From Trichosphaerium sp. ATCC 40318 (taxonomy: Eukaryota > Discosea > Flabellinia > Trichosidae), in the NCBI GenBank assembly GCA_038496445.1, contig JALMLS010000421.1:1-64000 (forward strand): a DNA stretch of 64,000 nucleotides, written 5' to 3'. Both the position numbers and the translations under genes were made by a program. Under the pieces are notes generated by a model. The model was not told where the DNA came from. It searched no databases and worked only from the letters and a program-made list of their open reading frames with translations. Positions 50,380 to 61,900 of this stretch are shown here, in pieces. The first letter of the stretch is position 1. Every line of letters begins with the position of its first letter.

Positions 50380-51381
50380 TCAACTGTATGAAGTGAGGTC
50401 AACACAATGACAAGCTATAGATCCTTGTTGCCATGGTACCATTAGTAGAAGAAAGTATGATAATTGTTCCATTGTAACATAAACAACACCTAGTGCAGTA
50501 GCAACTTGTTGTAATCCATCAAGATTAAAAGTGCTTTGATTAACAAGTACAGTATGCCTTGGTGGAAAACCTAAAAAAACAAGATTTGTTACAAGGTAGA
50601 ATACAATACTAATTAAAAACTTGCTTGCAAGAAGAGTCCAGTCAACATTATGACCATTATGCCTGCTTGTGTATAGGAACTGTAAATTGGAGATTGAGTA
50701 TGTAACAGTTTGAATATCTGCTTTATCCTTTGAAGGTCATTATCTTTATTGTATTTCCAGACACGTGTTCACGTACATCAACAGTAATAAGTTTATAATC
50801 TACAAAAGAAAATTAAAAACACCTCACACGTGATGTTGAATAAAACATAAGGTGAGTCAAAAAAAACCCAGGAGAATTTGAACTGTGTACACATCACGTG
50901 CCACTAAAAAAATTCCACATTTCTTTTCTTGCACTGTTTATAATAGAACGACTATTGAGCCAACGTAGAAGCTTCTTTTTTGATTGTTCTCTATGTGCTA
51001 TGAAGCGTTCGTGAAATGAAATTTTTTCTACAGTTTTATGGACACTCTGAAGCATTTTTTTACGTAACACAAGTGAAGGTTGCGCAGTTATGACTGTTTC
51101 CAAACTCAACAATAGCGATGACACTCTAGATAGCTTAAACTTATCCATAAGGCGATACAGACGCTTATTAGTGTATAAGAAGGATACTGCACTTGCTGTG
51201 GGGAGATTTAAAGCAATATTCAAGCATAAGTCGTCAGGTACTGCTTCAAATTCGCGAACTTACCTCACGGATGGTTATGAAAAGAGAAAAATAGAAAATA
51301 CTGCGTACCAATCTTAATACACCTCCATTTGGCGTACCGTGTTGAATCATTACGCCGTTTATACCGTGCACGAAGACTCAT
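50380..51381 (-). CDS. F-box protein with a GC-AG intron
   Basis: The proposed start is MSLRARYKRRNDSTR at ATG 51379-51381. The frame is also open upstream to about 51428, but with no further ATG. An intron with a GTACGC donor leads to VREFEAVPDDLCLNIALNLP then SFLYTNKRLYRLMDKF, an F-box of the SCF-adaptor type. Helical text follows, and a GTGGCA-donor intron joins WNFF to NYKLITVD. A GTACGT intron joins to DKADIQTVTYSISNLQFLY. The last intron (50571-50624) begins GCAAGT and ends AG, a GC-AG intron, and is the only way to keep frame into FPPRHTVLVNQSTF. Stop is 50380-50382. The C-terminal domain is unclassified. Confidence 0.62.
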
Positions 51382-51461
51382 ACCAAGATACTTCCGCGTG
51401 TCATTCTCAATAGTCAAATCAAGGTCGATGTTAAGGTAACATACGTTTTATTTCCTTTTTT

Positions 51462-53254
51462 TTACAATTTATCAAAGAATGAACGGATGACCTTGCACAC
51501 GTATGTGATATCTTCCTTGTTGAGACCGTGGTGAGCGCCGAGCAAGAAACTAATAATAAGTCAGTACAAACGACATCAAGCACAAAAAAATACAAAAGCT
51601 CTTTTTTTTTTGTTCAGGACTTACCCTTCTTTCATGAGTTTGTCAGCGATTGGGTAATCACCGTAAAATTGTCTGTAAGCAGGATGACGAGTGATATTAC
51701 CAGCGAAGCATACACGAGTTTGGATATCATGCTAGAGAAACAAAGGTAAGCACAATAAATAACGAAAAAAAAATGAACACTTCTTTTGAAAAAAAAAAGG
51801 CGTCGTACATCTTCGAGGTAGTGGAGAAGCTTGGATCTATCAGCATACATAAGAGGCATAGCGAGCCAATCTTGCATGTCTTCAATTGGAAGATCATCAG
51901 GAACGACTAGACCCTTAGGTGCTAAGTCTTGGAGTTGTTGAATATAAGTTTTGACATTTGTTCTTCTTGTCAATTTGAATTGTTCAAGTTTCTTGAATTG
52001 TACAAGACCGAAAGCACAGTTCATCTCACAACTCTTCAAGTTGTAACCCAACTGGGAGTACAAGAATTTGAAATCGTATGGGATACCGTCAACGCTATGT
52101 TGGAATCTGACAGACATATCCTACAACACAAGGTAAGCGACGAGCTCCAAAAGCAACCAAAAAATAGCGTTCTAGAACAAAAACAAAAAAGCAAAAAGCA
52201 GCGTTTACCTCACTGTTATCGCCAGTACGACCCCAATCTCTGATGCATAGAGCCTTTTTCTTGTGTTCCATGGTGTTGAACATGACGATACCTATTGTTT
52301 AGCGTTAGTAGGCGTATTTTAACTTAAAAGTTCAATAATGGCGTACCACCACCGCCACCGCAAGTCATAATGTGGGAAGCGTAGAAACTGCAGATAGCGA
52401 CATCAGTTTCTGGTGTACAAGTGCAAGTATCAGCAGAGTCTTCGAATAACTTGATTTGTTTCAAGTCACCGCCTTCACGGGCCTTATTTACTAATAAACG
52501 CGTTAATTAAGAGCACTTTTAAGCTTGCGTAGACGAAGAAAAATCAAAAAAATCAAAAAAAACCGCAAAGCTTTGCTGAACTCGACGTACTTTTATCGGT
52601 TTCTTCACGAATCTTCTTCCAGTCTGGTTTAGAACCAACCAAATTTGGCAACATAATGACCATTGTTTTATCGGTTACAGCGGCCATAACATCAGCTACT
52701 GTTGGTACAATAGTGCGGAATTGAATGTCCTATGAAGAATTTAATGACTTGGGGCAATGGGGAGAGGAAATCTTTTTGAAAATGGCCAAAAGAGGTTTTC
52801 TTTAGCGACATTGAGCGCTGTAGTTTTGTACGCACCACGAAGACTGGAGTAGCTCCCAATTGCACAATAGGGGCGACAGTAGTTGCGAAAGTACATGCTG
52901 GAGTGACAACTTCATCACCAGGTCCAATACCAAGGGTGGCGAGACCGAGGAGATTTGCGGAAGAGCCAGAATTTACGAAGACACCAAACTTCTTACCGAA
53001 GTGTGCTGACATCTAAAAAGCGCATGGTAAGGTTTAGAAACGTATTATTTTTTTTTTGTTTACGAAAGTTTTGGTTTACGTGATAAAAATGTCGTGTGTC
53101 TTACCTTCTCTTCGAACTCAGCAGTTTTAGGTCCAGGAGCGAGCCAGCCGTCGCGTAGGCATTGCTCTACAGCCTTGATTTCGTCCTCACCGTAGGCTTC
53201 GAACTTGTTTGGTGCGTACCAAATCTTTTTCGTGTGCTTTAATCCTGATGCCAT
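51462..53254 (-). CDS. DegT/DnrJ/EryC1-family PLP enzyme with Lys-to-His active site (sugar 3-dehydratase type)
   Basis: Starts MASGLKHTKKIWYAPNKFEA at ATG 53252-53254. Family landmarks follow: CLRDGWLAPGPKTAEFEEK, the PLP-phosphate loop FVNSGSSANLLGL, PGDEVVTPACTFATTVAPI, and EDSADTC for the PLP-ring Asp. The residue that normally forms the Schiff base with PLP sits in FYASHIMTCGGGG and is His (codon 52372-52374), not Lys. The C-terminal half has RDWGRTGD, SQLGYNLKSCEMNCAFGLVQ and NITRHPAYRQFY. Among sugar enzymes this Lys-to-His change marks the 3-dehydratases ColD and RfbH/E1, which remove a 3-hydroxyl in 3,6-dideoxyhexose synthesis. The cysteine cluster that holds the [2Fe-2S] centre of E1 is absent, so ColD-like chemistry is nearer. 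Seven introns. Stop 51462-51464. Confidence 0.82.
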
Positions 53255-54080
53255 GTTGCGTTGTTTGAATAACAAAGGAGCCTTACTTCAGGTTAAGTCG
53301 CGTGAACAGTGAGAGAAACCGGTGACTCACCGTGTTTTTGGCGTGTTTTAACGTAGCCTAGTCACCCTCTCGTAGCTGAGTCACTAATACCTTCGTTGGA
53401 GATTGTGATCTTTAGCCACGTCTTCGGGTGCCAGAAAATAGCGCCAGGCTACATTCACGCAGCGAGATAAAACACTGTACGCCCGATAAACCCATTAGGC
53501 GTGTCAATTCTGTTTTTTGATTTATTGTTTCACTATTTTCGAAACAACACGCCTAGTTAAGAACTATATAGCGCTGTATACACACTCGGTAATATTTGTC
53601 GCCGAAAAGTAAATACAGGACTACGTAATTTACGAAAAGAGTTTTTTTTTTTCACTTTCTTAAATTATCCTTATCTTTACTGCAAGTTCCGTTTTCTGTT
53701 CACAAAAATAAAAACTAAGCGAATACAATAAAATTACAGTTTAATTAGTTGGTAGTAGTACAGGAAATGACACTTCTTTTTTTTTTGTTTTTGTTTTTTT
53801 GGTTACTTTTTTTTTTTGTTGAATTTCCAAGCGGAAGAGGTTTTTAGATTTGACATATTATTTAACTTAGGTTATTGGCTACCACGTCTTAAAGTAGAAG
53901 AATCAGAACCTGTTGATACTATAAGTCCGTCTTTTCCAACAACGTGTTTACGTGCACCCTATAAAATAAATTTAGTGCTTCTTTTTTTAGATTTTACTCA
54001 AAAAAGTGCAATTACAAAGTTTCATGGAATTTGTTTTCCCTTTTGTTATGGGGAGTGCACTGGCAAGAATAAAGGATAAA
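53255..54080. other. Spacer, no supportable gene
   Basis: Promoter of the DegT gene plus AT-rich DNA with long T runs (53641-53660, 53770-53820). A plus-strand frame at 53816-54079 lacks any recognisable feature. Confidence 0.4.
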
Positions 54081-55139
54081 TTACACATAATTGCGCCAAC
54101 AATGTACCTAAAAATACGTACAATACGCGCGAAAACAAAAAATCGAAAAAACGAGAAATTCCGGTTTTTTTGGTTTGTAAGCAAAAAACCCTAAACATAA
54201 CTCTGCTTGTACGTACACTATGGCTCCTACTTCTAAACCTTGTTTTCTTCTCGCTATGTCTTCTTTGCTGCTTTTTAACCCTTGAGACTTCACTGTGCGT
54301 CCTTTTTTTAGAGCCACTCTTTGATTGCCTTCTCCGTCGCTTAGCTGATGCGTGACGTCTATGACTGCGTTCTTTGATATGTATAGCTTCAGAGTCTTTT
54401 ATTGAAGCCTTTCTTCTGCGCCCAGTACGTGGTGATGCCGACTTATGGCCGTTATGGGAACGATTTCCGTTCTGAAGAGTGATATTTGGCAAAGATTGAA
54501 TTTCTCTATGTTTCTCAATTGAAGGTCGCGAACTAACGATAGAATTGCGTCTCATCTCGGCACTCGATGGTGAAGTATTTCTATTCATCACTTGATGTTT
54601 AAGCGCTTCATCATAACTCTTTGTTCTACTATGATGTCTGCGAGTCCTGGCATGCGCTTTTGATGATTTTCTACGACGTCTTGGATCTCTTTTTGATTCT
54701 TTATCAAAAGGTTGTTGTACTCGAACAAATGGCGTATCGGTGCGTTGGTTTGACTTTTCAGCGTATTTCGTATGTCTTATGAAATCGTGGATTTTTTGAA
54801 ACGGGTAGTCTGGCGGAGCTAGAATTTGTCTACGCGGTACCTTACCTATGCTCAAAGAGAGTTCCTTGCGCACTAGGCCATTGGGATCGGGTTTGGATCC
54901 TTTTGGTGTATTGTTAAATTTATTACAAGTGGCAACATAGAGAGGGATAACAAGAGGTTTGTCTCCTATAATTTTAGCGTTAATTGTTTTTTGTAGATTA
55001 GCATTTGCACGCGAACGCGTAAATGTCAGGCGAGTTTTTTTCTACACGTGAAAATTTTATGCAATGCTAACAACGGCTTTGTTTGGTAAGGAAGCATGTG
55101 CTTTGTAATTTTTTTGTAGTTTTGTTGAAAATTAGACAT
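54081..55139 (-). CDS. Basic RS/RH-rich protein, function unknown
   Basis: A probable start is MSNFQQNYKKITKHMLPYQ at ATG 55137-55139; its join to the next exon is one base out of phase with any intron I can see. The main frame reads LTFTRSRANANLQKTI, IIGDKPLVIPLYVATC, then LVRKELSLSIGKVPR and ILAPPDYPFQKIHDFIRH. A long tail (54240-54700) is rich in Arg, Ser, His and Lys (RDPRRRRKSSKAHAR, ASAKRRRRQSKSGSKKR, RFRSRSHS). A GTACGT-donor intron leads to the short last exon ending NYV, stop 54081-54083. The tail resembles RNA-binding or nuclear proteins, but no RRM or other domain is seen. Confidence 0.58.
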
Positions 55140-55189
55140 CTCATGTAGTGATAAAATTACTCTTGTACGTAAAAAACCGCGTCAAATAT

Positions 55190-57582
55190 TCAGGAATGGT
55201 TTAAACGTTTTTTTAATAAATTTGAACCGCCGTTGGAATTTCTGTTTGGGTTTTTGTTGCTCTTTCGCATATTCGTACCTCCGTACTCAAACTCTAGGCC
55301 ATATCTATGTGTTATAATATTTGTATAAAACTGAACTGACGGTTTTAAATCCTTTGGCATTGTCATTACTAAATCCTCCATATACGATGCTCCAGGGTTT
55401 ATTGGGCATCCTTGTTTAAACTCAAACATTGCTACCACAGATTTCTCCGTCTTGATCTAGAAAAAAACGTAGTGAGTCCAACACCGCTCGTTTACCCTAG
55501 GTACCTTCTCAGATGTTTCAATAGATAGGCTAGAAACCAAACTAGCCTTCAAACGGGGAATACGTGTTTCTGTCTTGTTTATAATACGCTTTTTGCAAAA
55601 ATTAATAAATCGATCATGTCAAGGAACGGTTCTAAGCAAAAAACGTACAGCTCTTATTTTGAACTTCCCGGATGGAACAGCATAGGATTTTGCCATATCA
55701 GCTATGAATTGTGGTTTTCCCAATAAGTCAGATGATTGTCCATGTCTCCTTGCACGCGCTGGTGGTACACTCTTTATTATAATTGGTTGCTCCAACATCT
55801 ATCAAAAATAAGTTTTTGAAAGGTTGGAACAAAGTTACTATACTTTTTTTGGAATGAAAAAATCACGTGATTTTTTTTCTTTTTAGTATTACTTACTTGA
55901 ACCGATTTACCGATTGTTGCCACTCTGCACTGGTATTTCACATACCCAATACTAGCACTGATGGTAGGTGGTATTGTATCTGGAAGCTTGAACTCAAAAC
56001 ACCACGCATAACGTCCTGGTGATACTATCTAGAAAGAGGGTAAGTGCTTAGTTTATTTCTTAGTTTTCTTTTTTTTTTCCGTAATTTACCTCTGAAGATT
56101 GTGGGAGAATTTTTTTCTTTATAAACAGAAGCTCTGAGCTCTCTTCTAACTTAGGACCACCTTTCGATACTCCCTGTTTTACCCACGTAGCACCTATGAT
56201 ATAATGTGATTCTCCTTAAAACTTGCGACTCAAGACTGAACATGCAGTATTGTTAAAGTAAGCGTAATAGACGCGTACCTTCTGAACCTTCAAAGGAGAT
56301 TTGAATTTTGTGAATTTTCTTCGGGTGACCAACGTTAAAAACGGCGAAACCACGCACAATCTTTTGCAAGAATAGTAAGTACAATAAAAAACACATGACA
56401 AAAACTATTTTTTTTTTTTCAATTATTCACACCTGTCCAGGGTAATAGAATGGCTCTATACAAAGGTATTAGTAAACTGTGTTGTAAAAAGAAGTATTCC
56501 GTTTTTCGTACGTTGAAATACTACGTAAAGACGAGGAAGTCTCTTATTATCTGCATCAGGTGAAGAACCATTCATAGACTTCAGTGTGACCTGCAGGCTA
56601 CCGCTCTTTTTGAAGAGAAGAGTCTTTCGGTGAATTCTATCCTTTGCCAGCTTAGAAAGTTGTAAAGTGACCTCATCAATAGGTGTATGGTGTCTAGACC
56701 TTTTACTCTGTGAAATAAATGGCGTTATTTAAACTCAACAAACGAAGAAAACCGTTTCGCTTATTCTGTCCACTTGGACGTACATGAAGTTTGAATAAAA
56801 TAGGTATAGAGTCTGTATCGCGTAGGGTAATTAGGAACTCTTCATAAAACTAGAAAAACTCTCCTTGTTAAAATAACTTAATTGTTTTAATTTTTACTTG
56901 CTGTAGGTCTGCTAATGCGCACTGGCTTTGTCTTAACTGTGCTAGCGTTTGGTTGAAGAGGTGTTACGCTGACGTATGCCTCTAGAATAATAAATAAGGC
57001 GTTGAGTATACTCTTGGCGTTGTATTTAGTACCGGAAAGTGCTCGGATACCGGGCGCTACATTCAAGTGCTCTATCGACAGCCACAGCGTAAGAGCTTTG
57101 GTATGATTCATTAAATAAATGCTGTTTAAACGCGGGGGATTGTGCTGATTGCCTGATTTTCTTGAAGAAAGAGTTAGACTCGTTTTATACAAAATAGGAA
57201 GACAAAGAAGAGTTACTAGCTAGTAAACGAGTTATCGATAGTTGCTTCGTAAAAACACGTGCGTCTATCGTGGGTGTAGGTTTGAGTCTTTTTTTGCGTA
57301 TTATAAATCACTTGCGTACCTATTGTCCACGTTCTACCTTTATTTGGGAGTATGCTGCAGGTACTAATACTCCTTTTGGGTAGTTCTCGATCTTTTCTTA
57401 AGAATATTGTAGAGTGCTTCAAATGTCGTCGTTATTATCGTATACGTAATCCCGGATGCAATACTGCGCGTCGGAAGACATCGCGCGATACGTCCATAAA
57501 CCTCAGTGTGAGCCGTTGTGCGTTGTGCTTCAAGGCGGTTTGCTTGTTGAGAACTACCAAAGAATACAATAGAAGCGTGCAT
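55190..57582 (-). CDS. C2 plus arrestin-fold protein (N-terminus unresolved)
   Basis: The arrestin-type domain is clear. EPFYYPGQ is followed across an intron by IVRGFAVFNVGHPKKIHKIQ, then HYIIGATWVKQGVSKGG, IVSPGRYAWCFEFKLPDTIP, PPTISASIGYVKYQCRVA and QPIIIKSVPPARARR. Arrestin-fold proteins recruit trafficking or ubiquitin machinery to membrane cargo. Upstream exons (about 56550-57070) read QFYEEFLITLRDTDSIPILF and DRIHRKTLLFKKSGSLQVTL, matching the second half of a C2 domain. This gives a C2-arrestin order. The most 5' exons are uncertain: MHASIVFFGSSQQANRL at ATG 57582 is a candidate start but its join is not proven. The C-terminus GGTNMRKSNKNPNR...RLNHS ends at 55190. No PPxY motif was noticed. 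Confidence 0.68.
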
Positions 57583-57675
57583 ACCTGGTTATAGAGAGCG
57601 CGTAAAATACACGTACGCGTCGATAGCGTGAAAGAAATTAATGTTGTGAACCGTTAACAAAGGTTTATTCCTCTC

Positions 57676-58728
57676 TTAAACCTGAGCATACAAGTTGATT
57701 TTGTGTAAGTCTACAACATCCGTGTCCGGATATTTTTCTGTTACAGCTTTTGTTAAGCAATTAAGACCTAGTACTGATGTAGTGACTATATTTACAAACA
57801 CAGGGCGCTCTTTATAGCACTTTTTAGTAAATGTGTCGAAAGCGTTTATCATTGCAGTTGCCCCCACGTCTTTTGGTGTACCTAAATGACCGCAAAACAA
57901 TAAAGGCATTGATATTGATCTTATAGCCTGTTCTTTAGCATGTTCTAGCACTTTTCTAAACGGAAAAAAATTAAAACTTTTTTTTTTCACCTCTAAAAGC
58001 ACGTGCAAGTAAGTTGATTCTACCTCCACCAATGCCCTTTCTAAATAATGTGTCAGTAATAAGTCTCGCCTGGGAAATACTAGTATACCTCTATCTCCTT
58101 GATAATATGTGCCAAGCACGTGTGTTACATATCGCCAAGATTCCCCACCACTTGATGCTACAAGTTTTTTGTTAGTGTTGAGTTGCTTTTGCATTGTTGT
58201 ATTTACTGAACATGTAACCAGGTCTTATATCTCCTATTTGTAGAAACTGACAAGTTAGTATGATGGTGCGTTTTATTGATGTACTTTTGTGAGGTCCGTT
58301 ACTTCCCTAACTGATAAAAGTTAACAACAACTTTTCAAATCAAAGTTAAACGTCAGTGTTTTACCTGTGCCGTTTCCTGCTTTGTCCATAATATCACACG
58401 CATGACCTGTCCTCCATTGAACCAAAGAGGCTGTGTTCATTGTAAGTGTCAAAACAATTTTATATCAAACTTACGGTGTGCACTAAGAACTACACAGTCG
58501 CTAGGTTCATTTGCGATGTTTCCAAACCTAACTGACAGAGTGTGACCTGAATAAACGGTAAGTCTTACCAAACCTATTTAATCTATATTACCTGATTTAA
58601 ATGAGCGCCTTATGACCTCCTGTATTCTACATTGATACGTTGTGTCTTAATAGGCGTAAATGTTCGCTACCACATAGCTCATACGCACGGAAACCACGTT
58701 TTATAACTCTATGATTACCTAGATCCAT
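57676..58728 (-). CDS. Macrodomain-like protein
   Basis: Starts MDLGNHRVIKRGFRAYELCD at ATG 58726-58728. Joined exons give VIRRSFKSGHTLSVRFGN, IANEPSDCVVLSAHPSLVQ, WRTGHACDIMDKAGNGT, and ASSGGESWRYVTHVLG with YYQGDRG. After an intron come LEHAKEQAIRSISMPLLFCG, HLGTPKDVGATAMINAFDTF and LGLNCLTKAVTEKYPDTDVV, stop 57676-57678. The order (nucleotide-binding VVLSAH, Gly-rich turn, RSISMPLL-x-G-x-LG, AMINAF helix) is that of macrodomains, which bind or hydrolyse ADP-ribose. The usual Asn of the VNAAN motif is not present, so binding may be altered. One intron is about 140 nt, long for this window. The domain call is tentative. Confidence 0.5.
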
Positions 58729-58945
58729 TAAACAACGAGCAAACTGTTTTCGCACTCCTACCAAGCGATTTTAGTGCTCTATTGGTTCTAGTAGCTCGCA
58801 GTATCATAGTTTTATGCAATTAGCGTTATAACGTAACTGTGCGCAACTGTAGGGCCGCCAAAAACGATTTTGACTTAGCGCCAAATTGGTTAAGTTAGAG
58901 CTTATTTGGCGCGATATTATTCAGACTTTTGTAAACTACCTCACC
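58729..58945. promoter_or_regulatory. Divergent promoter between macrodomain-like and LRR genes
   Basis: 217 bp between head-to-head start codons. The LRR gene start sits in CACCATGG, a strong eukaryotic initiation context. Confidence 0.4.
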
Positions 58946-61900
58946 ATGGCTTCGTATGAGGTGGATGAAATTGGCCTGGACCATTATGATATACATAAGG
59001 ATATTACATGCTCTGTTATGAGCCTAAAGCACATGGCGTGCCAAGCAGTTGCCGCTTCTTTAGAACGTACGCCTTCAAACGCCATTTTGCGAGATTTGAG
59101 CTGAAGAACTCATAAACCGTAGGGCAACCAATAGATCAGGTACCTGAAGTGTTTATAGAGATGTTGCTGCCGTTTGCGCAGCAATTCCGAACGGTATGCT
59201 CTTACATTCTTTATTGTAAAGCTCACCCATTGGCTATAGCTTACCGACGAAACCATGCCTGTGTTCTTGTGTACGTTTTAAAGCTTTACCGCCGAAGTAG
59301 ACATTAATTCTAACTTTAAATGTAGCCGCCGTTCGTGATAAGTTCGTATTAAACATAACACAGCCACCGCCGCTATTTACAGATGCATCTGCTATGCATT
59401 TTGCTTCGTGTCCAAACCTTACAGAATTAAACCTCGCCAAATGCATTTTTAGCGTAAAGGGGTTCACCACTGTCTTTAAAGCGTGCAGAAAATTAAGTAA
59501 GTGACATTTTTTCGAAATTTTGAAAAAAGAGCGCTATGTCTACCCGCCACAATACAATAACCTCCTACTTACGCCTGTTGTTATAGGAATACTAAATCTT
59601 TCAAGATGCTACTCTTTAAACACCGCTAGCATTCTGGTGCTCTGTGAAACAAACCCAAACATAACCGTACGCCAAAAGTGGTCTAAACATGCCACCAATA
59701 ACTGCTTTGTTGCGTGTACTAACGCTTATTGCCCTAGGAATTGACTTTGAACAGATGCGATCTCTTAGATGACAGAGCTCTGATGGCAGTCACTGAAACT
59801 TACTCAAAGACCTTGCTGACGTTTGGTATACAGTCATTAACGCGAATTACTGTTCCTTGTTTACAACACTGTATACCTAAGATGACCAATTTGATAAACT
59901 TGAACGCTGGGTTTTTGAAAGTCGAGTACGACGAGGACCGATTTTTCTTTCTTTTTTTTTTCAAGTTCTGAACAACAATTCAAGTCTTTGATATTTAGTC
60001 ACTCTTGTAGTGGTATAATGATAAAATATATTCCATGGATTGATTCTTTCAACATTTTGGTTGTTGCCCTGTCGCTTATGCACAGAAGTTTCATCTTTTG
60101 AATTTTTTTACAGCTTTCTTGTTTATGCTTACTTTGGTTTTTTCAGAGCGTTGGACCCAATTGTGACCTTTTCGGCACTCACGAACCTAAGATCTTTACA
60201 GTTAGCACGTACAAAGCTAAGCGAAGCCAATTGGAGTAAGCTATATGCTGTTGTTCAAAATACCTTGACTGGGTTAAGAGTAAGTTTTAATTATTTTTTA
60301 TTTTTAGAAGTTTTATTAACGCTTTGTGTTTTTAGACTTTTGATGTCACTGGCGCCGCAATTAAGCCACCGCAAAGCTTGTTTCAATCAATGAAGGAACT
60401 AAGACGCCTATATCTATCACGAACAGATAGACAGAGTAATGATGACTTGCTGGCAATAGCTGAATGTCCGAAGCTTCATAGCGTGTACCTAACTAATATG
60501 AAAAACACATCTATCAGTGATGAAGGATTGGTTGCTTTTGCTAAGAAGATAAATACCTTGCGCGCATTTGTACGCCTCCATTATGATAATACTCGAATTT
60601 CTATTTCAGCGGAACACAAAAAACGTTAAAGGCGAAAACGGTTGCAGCCAAGAATTTTTTTGTATTCTATTTTTTTTTGGTTTTGTCATTACTTTTCTTC
60701 ACTTGTCGCTTACAAGTACTTTCCCTTAGGCTATATCACGTGTGCCTTCAGTATCGTCAACTGGTGTGGCTGCAGTGTTGGAGAACAATCAAGAAATCCA
60801 GCAGCTGCAAGTATCACGCTGCAGTGTGACCTTGGATGGTACTGCATTTTTACCTGTAAAGCATGGTAACTTGCGTATTTTGGAGATTGGTAGACGAAGG
60901 TTTCCATTTACTAGTAATGTAATGGAGTATGTTGGTAAGAATTTAAGGCAATTGGATTTGTCTGCTGGTCGCATTGGAAGAAAGGTTATTGATTTTAATA
61001 TTTTCAAACACATGCCTTTTTTGGTTTCGCTTAACGTATCTGGTACGCTTTTTTTTTGTCCGTTTTTTGTTGTTGTGGCTTTGTTCTGTTATTGATGAGT
61101 TTGGTTAGGTAATATCTACTTTGATGTACAGCACGTGAAGCGTGTGATGCGTTATTGTAAGCATTTGACTTTGTTTAATATGGGTTATTGCACAGCCATG
61201 AGTATGAAGAAGTTTTGTATTAGAAGAGTTCTGAATTGTTTTCGCAACCTTCGTCGACTCCATATGGACTCTCTTCATCATGTCAAAGAGACTTATGCTT
61301 TTACTAAGATGAGACAAGCTAATGCTGTGGCAGATGAGAACGTTAAGTATTTTGTACGTACAGAATTCTTAATTTTCTTCAACTTTGTTGGTCTTTTTTT
61401 TTTCTGTGGTCTCTTTTCCTTCATAATGACGTCAGAGCTTATTTGGTTTCTCCTAGAAAAAAACTGACAAGTACCCTATAATGAGCTGCCTGCACTTATC
61501 AAGAACTGTTTTGGCGGTAAAGTTAATACCACATTACCACAGTACGTACTTTTTTTGATTTTCTGCGTTTCATCTTGTAAAATCGAAATTTGCGAGTTTT
61601 CAGTCGTCTACTTTCCTCTCACGTGAATTACGCATACACGTGTTAGCTGAAGTTGTTGTTGAACCTAGCAGATAATGCCTTGCGCGTGAATGAGTCTGAC
61701 GTTCGTTTTTTTTAGTGTTTCCTAACTTGACAACGCTCCAAGTCCGTGCAAGCTTTTTGGAAGAAGGATTGTTAGCAAAGGCACTTAAACAGCTGCCTCT
61801 CCTTGAAAACTTGGATTGTAGTCGTTGTAAACTGAATGCAGCTGACTATGAAGCAATAAGCCGTTGCACTAAACTCACTAACGTATGTGTGGCACACAGT

